The notes under the pieces are model-generated. The model worked only from the letters and a program-made list of their open reading frames with translations, was not told the origin of the DNA and searched no databases. DNA of 8,908 bases. Origin: Veillonella sp. Lineage in GTDB: Bacteria; Bacillota; Negativicutes; Veillonellales; Veillonellaceae. The stretch covers positions 1 to 8,908 of the forward strand of contig NZ_SVCB01000127.1 in assembly GCF_015058545.1 (NCBI RefSeq). The letters run 5' to 3'. Of this stretch, positions 5,811 to 8,908 are shown piece after piece; the first letter of the stretch is position 1, and each line of letters begins with the position of its first letter. The translations under genes were made by a program, and so were the position numbers.

Positions 5811-7097
5811 ATGGCAATGATTACAGATGTTTACGCAAGAGAGATTTTGGATTCCCGTGGCAACCCTACTGTTGAAGTGGAAGTGTATTTAGAAGACGGG
5901 TCCATCGGTGTTGCTTCCGTTCCATCCGGTGCTTCTACAGGCATGTTTGAAGCCGTAGAACTTCGCGACGGTGACAAAGGTCGTTACCTCGGTAAAGGGG
6001 TAGAACAGGCCGTAGAAAACGTGAATGAAAAAATCGGTCCTGAAATTATCGGTTATGATGCGTCCGAACAAGTAGCTATCGACCGTTTGATGATTGAACT
6101 TGATGGCACACCTAACAAAGGTAATTTTGGTGCCAATGCAATTCTCGGCGTGTCCATGGCTGTAGCTAAAGCAGCTGCCGCTTCTTTTGATTTACCATTG
6201 TTCCAGTATCTTGGCGGTACTAATGCCAAAGAATTGCCGGTTCCTATGATGAACATCTTAAACGGCGGTGCTCATGCCGACAACAACGTAGATATTCAGG
6301 AATTTATGATTATGCCGGTAGGCGCTGAATCTTTCAAAGAAGCTTTACGCGCTTGTGCCGAAGTATATCATACGTTGAAAAACGTATTGAAAGCTAAAGG
6401 CCTTGCCACCGGCGTAGGTGATGAAGGCGGTTTCGCCCCAAATCTCGGCTCCAACGAAGAAGCTTTACAGGTTATCTGCGAAGCTATTAAAGAAGCCGGT
6501 TATGAACCGGGCAGCTACTTCAAATTGGCTATTGATGCGGCTTCTTCCGAATTCTACAAAGACGGCAAATATGATTTAGCCGGTGAAGGAAAAGTAAAAA
6601 CGGCCGCTGAAATGGTTGAATTTTATGCTGATTTAGTAGCTAAATATCCTATCATCTCCATCGAAGACGGCCTTGCCGAAGAAGATTGGGAAGGTTGGAA
6701 ATTATTGACTGAACGCCTTGGCAACCAAGTTCAACTCGTTGGTGATGATTTATTCGTAACTAACACTGAACGTTTGGCCAAAGGTATTAAATCCGATACT
6801 GCCAATGCGATCTTAATCAAAGTAAACCAAATCGGTACTTTGACTGAAACTTTTGACGCTATTGAAATGGCAAAACGTGCCGGTTACACTTGTGTTATTT
6901 CCCACCGCTCCGGTGAAACCGAAGACAATACTATCGCCGATATCGCTGTAGCTGTTAATGCCGGCCAGATTAAAACCGGTGCACCGGCTCGCAGCGAACG
7001 TGTAGCTAAATACAACCAATTGCTTCGCATCGAAGACTTATTGGCTGAAACTGCTCAGTATCGCGGGGAAGACGTTTTTTACAATATTAAAAAATAA
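5811..7097 (+). CDS. eno: Enolase (phosphopyruvate hydratase)
   Basis: Cytosolic magnesium enzyme that dehydrates 2-phosphoglycerate to phosphoenolpyruvate; in many bacteria it is also a degradosome partner and found on the cell surface. The 428 residues are full length. Visible are the mobile loop SGASTG (39-44), His155 in GGAHADN, the acid/base pair Glu205 (GVGDEGG) and Lys337 (LIKVNQ), the three metal ligands Asp242, Glu285 and Asp312, His365-Arg366-Ser367 in SHRSGET, and Lys388 in QIKTGAP. AAGGAGGT at 5795-5802, eight bases before ATG, is the strongest ribosome site in the window, in keeping with a highly expressed protein. A separate leader with an operator-like site precedes it, and a long hairpin terminator follows, so eno can be expressed alone or as the last gene of the glycolytic cluster. 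Confidence 0.99.
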   Translation: MAMITDVYAREILDSRGNPTVEVEVYLEDGSIGVASVPSGASTGMFEAVELRDGDKGRYLGKGVEQAVENVNEKIGPEIIGYDASEQVAIDRLMIELDGTPNKGNFGANAILGVSMAVAKAAAASFDLPLFQYLGGTNAKELPVPMMNILNGGAHADNNVDIQEFMIMPVGAESFKEALRACAEVYHTLKNVLKAKGLATGVGDEGGFAPNLGSNEEALQVICEAIKEAGYEPGSYFKLAIDAASSEFYKDGKYDLAGEGKVKTAAEMVEFYADLVAKYPIISIEDGLAEEDWEGWKLLTERLGNQVQLVGDDLFVTNTERLAKGIKSDTANAILIKVNQIGTLTETFDAIEMAKRAGYTCVISHRSGETEDNTIADIAVAVNAGQIKTGAPARSERVAKYNQLLRIEDLLAETAQYRGEDVFYNIKK

Positions 7098-7126
7098 TCG
7101 CTCAGTAAAAAGCGACTGATACATTA

Positions 7127-7198
7127 AGTAAAAAGATTCGGCTGCATCTGATGAAACTTTGCGGTTTCGTCGGTGTAACGAATCTTTTTACTGTTTTT
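7127..7198 (+). terminator. Extended-hairpin intrinsic terminator after eno
   Basis: Outer arms AGTAAAAAGATTCG (7127-7140) and its perfect complement (7179-7192) enclose two further paired segments: 7143-7146 with 7174-7177 and 7148-7157 with 7164-7173, the latter around a TTTGCG loop. In all, about 28 base pairs form in a 66-nt hairpin with only a short internal loop and one bulge. T5 within the right arm (7185-7189) and another T5 at 7194-7198 provide the release tract. It marks the end of the glycolytic unit. Confidence 0.88.
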
Positions 7199-7203
7199 CA
7201 GAC

Positions 7204-7239
7204 TTTTATAGATTTTTTTATAGATTTTTTTATAGATTT
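7204..7239 (+). repeat. Three perfect 12-bp T-tract repeats
   Basis: TTTTATAGATTT occurs three times head to tail without a mismatch (7204-7215, 7216-7227, 7228-7239). The runs of T recur at close to one helical turn, which is expected to bend DNA, and the block ends four bases before the proposed -35 box of the next gene, the position of an UP element bound by the RNA polymerase alpha subunit. The repeat is certain; its role is inferred. Confidence 0.9.
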
Positions 7240-7242
7240 TAT

Positions 7243-7271
7243 TTGCGGCGAACGGTGGAATTCATTATAAT
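7243..7271 (+). promoter_or_regulatory. Promoter for the RNA methyltransferase gene
   Basis: A perfect TATAAT (7266-7271) lies 17 bp after TTGCGG (7243-7248, 3/6 to TTGACA). The terminator just upstream and the T-tract block abutting the -35 support a new transcription start near 7278, giving a leader of about 26 bases. The poor -35 could be offset by the upstream T-tracts. Confidence 0.65.
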
Positions 7272-7303
7272 GGAGAGCAGCGAATAAAAAGGGAGGAATA
7301 ACC

Positions 7304-7879
7304 TTGGCAAATTTATATATAGGCTTGGTTCATTATCCTATCTATAATAAGCATGGCGAAGTCATTACGACGGCGATTACGAATTATGATATTCACGATA
7401 TTGCCCGGGCGGCTATTACGTATGATGTGAGTCGTTATTTTGTGATTCACAACATACCGGCCCAACGTGATTTGGCCAAGCAGATTATGGAGCACTGGCA
7501 AACCGGTTTTGGCAGTACCTACAATCCCGACCGCAAAAATGCGTTCAGTGAAGTGGCACTGGTCAACTCGATACGAGCCGCTGTTGAGGAAGTGACAGCC
7601 CTTGAGGGTGACCCGCCGATTATCGCCACAACCGATGCACGTACTTATGATAATACGGTAACTTACGCATGGATGCGGCAAACGCTTGAAAAGGGGTCGC
7701 GCCCTGTGTTAGTATTATTTGGTACCGGTTATGGCATGACCAAAGAAACTATGGAAGAATTTGATTATATTTTAGAACCTGTATATGGTCACGGTGATTA
7801 CAATCATCTGTCGGTACGCAGTGCCGTATCCATTATTTTGGATCGTTTGCGTGGCGAAGCGTGGTGGGAAAAAGCATAG
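7304..7879 (+). CDS. SPOUT-fold RNA methyltransferase of the TM1570 / PF09936 type
   Basis: Likely S-adenosylmethionine-dependent RNA methyltransferase with the trefoil-knot (SPOUT) fold; the substrate is not established as far as I know. The 191 residues are one compact domain with no RNA-binding extension. It is recognised from memory of the Thermotoga TM1570-like family: LYIGLVHYPIYNKHGEV (4-20), TNYDIHDIARA (26-36), RYFVIHN (44-50), the GTGYG turn (140-144) and NHLSVRSAVSIILDRL (167-182), the last two forming the knot and cofactor pocket. The start is TTG 7304, supported by GGGAGG at 7291-7296, seven bases away, and no in-frame ATG upstream. In several other phyla relatives lie next to trmD-rplS; here the gene has its own promoter between eno and yebC. 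Family call strong, target unknown. Confidence 0.85.
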   Translation: MANLYIGLVHYPIYNKHGEVITTAITNYDIHDIARAAITYDVSRYFVIHNIPAQRDLAKQIMEHWQTGFGSTYNPDRKNAFSEVALVNSIRAAVEEVTALEGDPPIIATTDARTYDNTVTYAWMRQTLEKGSRPVLVLFGTGYGMTKETMEEFDYILEPVYGHGDYNHLSVRSAVSIILDRLRGEAWWEKA

Positions 7880-7904
7880 CGCTATTAACGTGTAATGCTA
7901 TAAG

Positions 7905-7932
7905 AAGACAGCACGCGTAAGCAGAATATAAA
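7905..7932 (+). promoter_or_regulatory. Weak candidate promoter for yebC
   Basis: AAGACA (7905-7910, 4/6), a 16-bp spacer and TATAAA (7927-7932, 5/6) lie in the 113-bp gap before yebC. There is no terminator in this gap, so cotranscription with the methyltransferase gene is an equally good explanation. Confidence 0.25.
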
Positions 7933-7992
7933 TAAAGCAGAATGCAAAGGAAGCACCAAAGAATCATTCAGGTTATTATAGGAGGAAGTACA

Positions 7993-8727
7993 ATGTCCGG
8001 ACATTCAAAATGGGCCAATATTAAACATAAAAAAGGTAAAACTGATGCGTTGAAAGCAAAAGTAACGACTAAAATCAGCCGTGAAATTACGGTTGCTGCA
8101 CGTATGGGCGGTGGCGATCCGGTTGGTAACATGCGTTTAAAATTGGCTTTACAAAAAGCTCGTGAAAACAACGTGCCTAAAGATAATATTCAACGCGCTA
8201 TCGCTAAAGGCGTAGGCGCTACAGATATGGATAACTACGAAGAAATTACCTATGAAGGTTACGGCCCGGGCGGCGTAGCGTTAACGGTTGAGTGTTTGAC
8301 CGATAATCGTAATCGTACGGCAGCCGATGTGCGTCATGCGTTCTCCAAGAACGGCGGTAACCTCGGTGAAACCGGTTGCGTAGCTTGGATGTTTAACCGT
8401 AAAGGTATCTTCGTAATCGACAGCGAAGGTCATGACGAAGAAGAATTGACCATGCTTGCTTTAGAAGCCGGTGCGGAAGATTTAAAAGTGGAAGATGACA
8501 GTTTTGTTATTTACACCGCTCCGGAAGATTATGACACTGTTGAAGCAGCCTTGGCCGATGCTAATATCGAAACCATGGTAAGTAAAATCACCATGGTACC
8601 TGACAACACCATCGCTCTTGAAGGGGACAACGCTGTAAAAATGCAAAAAATGCTCGATGCCCTTGATGACTTGGATGATGTTCAGGATGTTTACCACAAC
8701 GCGGACCTTCCTGAAGAAGAGGAATAA
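7993..8727 (+). CDS. yebC: YebC/PmpR/TACO1-family translation factor
   Basis: Member of the universal YebC family, long annotated as a transcriptional regulator; mitochondrial TACO1 and more recent bacterial work point to a ribosome-associated role in translating proline-rich stretches. The 244-residue length is standard. The protein opens with the signature SGHSKWANIKHKK (2-14), then a helical N-terminal domain rich in Lys/Arg with LALQKARENNVPKDNIQRAI (51-70), the central YEGYGPGGVAL motif (87-97), NRNRTAADVRHAFSKNGGNL (105-124), and a third domain ending in an acidic tail (DLPEEEE). ATG 7993 is chosen over the in-frame ATG at 7942, because AGGAGG (7980-7985) lies seven bases upstream of 7993 and the extra 17 residues are not part of the family. 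In many Firmicutes ruv genes follow; here an insertion sequence end does. Confidence 0.96.
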   Translation: MSGHSKWANIKHKKGKTDALKAKVTTKISREITVAARMGGGDPVGNMRLKLALQKARENNVPKDNIQRAIAKGVGATDMDNYEEITYEGYGPGGVALTVECLTDNRNRTAADVRHAFSKNGGNLGETGCVAWMFNRKGIFVIDSEGHDEEELTMLALEAGAEDLKVEDDSFVIYTAPEDYDTVEAALADANIETMVSKITMVPDNTIALEGDNAVKMQKMLDALDDLDDVQDVYHNADLPEEEE

Positions 8728-8801
8728 GAGTATAAAAAATATTAAGCAGTATTGTTAAACATTAATAGGGCTCTTTGTCAAATTTTGGGGCGCTAAAGAG
8801 T

Positions 8802-8908
8802 CTATGCACTTTGAGGAAGGACATGCGACATAACTGTTGCGTGTCCTTTTCTTGCATTGATGAATAAAATCCGGTTACGGAAGTAGTGGAAGTTCCGTAT
8901 CCCAAAAG
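8802..8908 (-). CDS. ISL3-family transposase, C-terminal 34 codons (5' part beyond the window)
   Basis: On the minus strand codons run from 8906 down to a TAG at 8804-8802 and encode FGIRNFHYFRNRILFINARK followed by 14 further residues. The pattern F-G-x-R-N-F-x-x-F-R-x-R-I-L matches my memory of the end of DDE transposases of the ISL3 family (pfam DDE_Tnp_ISL3), where it follows a variable-length KxxKRxA segment. The DDE catalytic core would lie outside the window, so activity cannot be judged. The coding end is overlapped by a plus-strand terminator-like hairpin (8817-8850). Position and orientation relative to the inverted repeat fit a transposase reading toward the element's right end. 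The short visible stretch limits certainty. Confidence 0.65.
   Translation of the reverse strand, partial: FGIRNFHYFRNRILFINARKGHATVMSHVLPQSA
8817..8850 (+). terminator. Plus-strand intrinsic terminator downstream of yebC, inside the transposase 3' end
   Basis: AAGGACATGCGACA (8817-8830) pairs with TGTTGCGTGTCCTT (8835-8848) around a TAAC loop: 14 bp with two G-T wobbles, followed by further T (TTTT at 8847-8850, then CTT). The T tail exists only on the plus strand, so it would stop transcripts coming from yebC. No other terminator lies between yebC and this point. Confidence 0.7.

Larger units (their letters stand above)
8769..8908 (-). mobile_element. Terminus of an ISL3-family insertion sequence (element continues beyond the window)
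   Basis: GGCTCTTTGTCAAATTTTGG at 8769-8788 closely resembles the terminal inverted repeats of ISL3-family elements as I remember them (GG-TCTT-GTCAA type). The minus strand reading toward this end carries the C-terminus of an ISL3-like transposase, stopping 33 bp inside the tip. The outer end sits 41 bp after the yebC stop. If ISL3 elements duplicate 8 bp of target here, ATTAATAG (8761-8768) would be one copy; the other end is outside the window. The tip could also begin at the G at 8768. Confidence 0.72.

Noticed and set aside
5657..5875. 72-codon plus-strand ORF spanning the gpmI-eno gap and the start of eno
   Set aside because: It has no ribosome site, is rich in Lys/Arg/Phe/Asn as expected from AT-rich non-coding DNA, and its last third is eno read out of frame.
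7942..7992. In-frame ATG extending yebC by 17 residues
   Set aside because: The AGGAGG at 7980-7985 falls within this extension and serves ATG 7993, where the family signature MSGHSKW begins.
8876..8899. TACGGAA / TTCCGTA inverted repeat near the window end as a regulatory element
   Set aside because: It lies within the transposase-like reading frame, has a 10-base loop and no T-tail; likely chance.

Overview
The window carries the lower glycolytic (trunk) gene cluster of a Gram-positive-type bacterium, followed by two RNA/translation genes and the end of an insertion sequence. All complete genes run left to right: cggR (5' end outside the window), gapA, pgk, tpiA, gpmI, eno, a SPOUT-fold RNA methyltransferase and yebC. 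Strong AGGAGG-type ribosome sites, moderate AT richness, the cggR-gapA-pgk-tpiA-gpmI-eno order and protein flavour point to Firmicutes/Bacillota. Negativicutes (a Veillonella relative) is my best guess; that part is recognition, not proof.

Layout. 1-738 is the effector-binding part of the glycolytic repressor CggR. 739-848 holds a 15-bp inverted repeat before gapA (849-1856). gapA ends at an intrinsic hairpin (1864-1892), so pgk and tpiA (1970-3910, 9 bp apart) may be partly uncoupled from it. Three 27-bp tandem repeats start inside the last codons of tpiA. gpmI (4120-5652) and eno (5811-7097) each have their own AT-rich leader with a candidate promoter; the eno leader has a very good catabolite-responsive (cre/LacI-type) site over its -35 region. 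A 66-nt hairpin terminator closes the glycolytic block after eno. Next come three perfect 12-bp T-tract repeats, a promoter with a perfect TATAAT, the methyltransferase (7304-7879, TTG start) and yebC (7993-8727). From 8769 to the window end lies the terminus of what looks like an ISL3-family element, with the last 34 codons of its transposase on the minus strand and a plus-strand terminator embedded in that coding end.

How the genes work together. GapA, Pgk, TpiA, GpmI and Eno interconvert triose phosphates and phosphoenolpyruvate, in glycolysis or gluconeogenesis. CggR would sense fructose-1,6-bisphosphate and control gapA and what follows. The methyltransferase and YebC are probably unrelated to sugar metabolism and act on RNA and ribosomes.

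I found no wholly new gene system. The most interesting material is non-coding: the repeats, the operator-like sites and the insertion-sequence end with its embedded terminator. The least characterised protein is the SPOUT methyltransferase.
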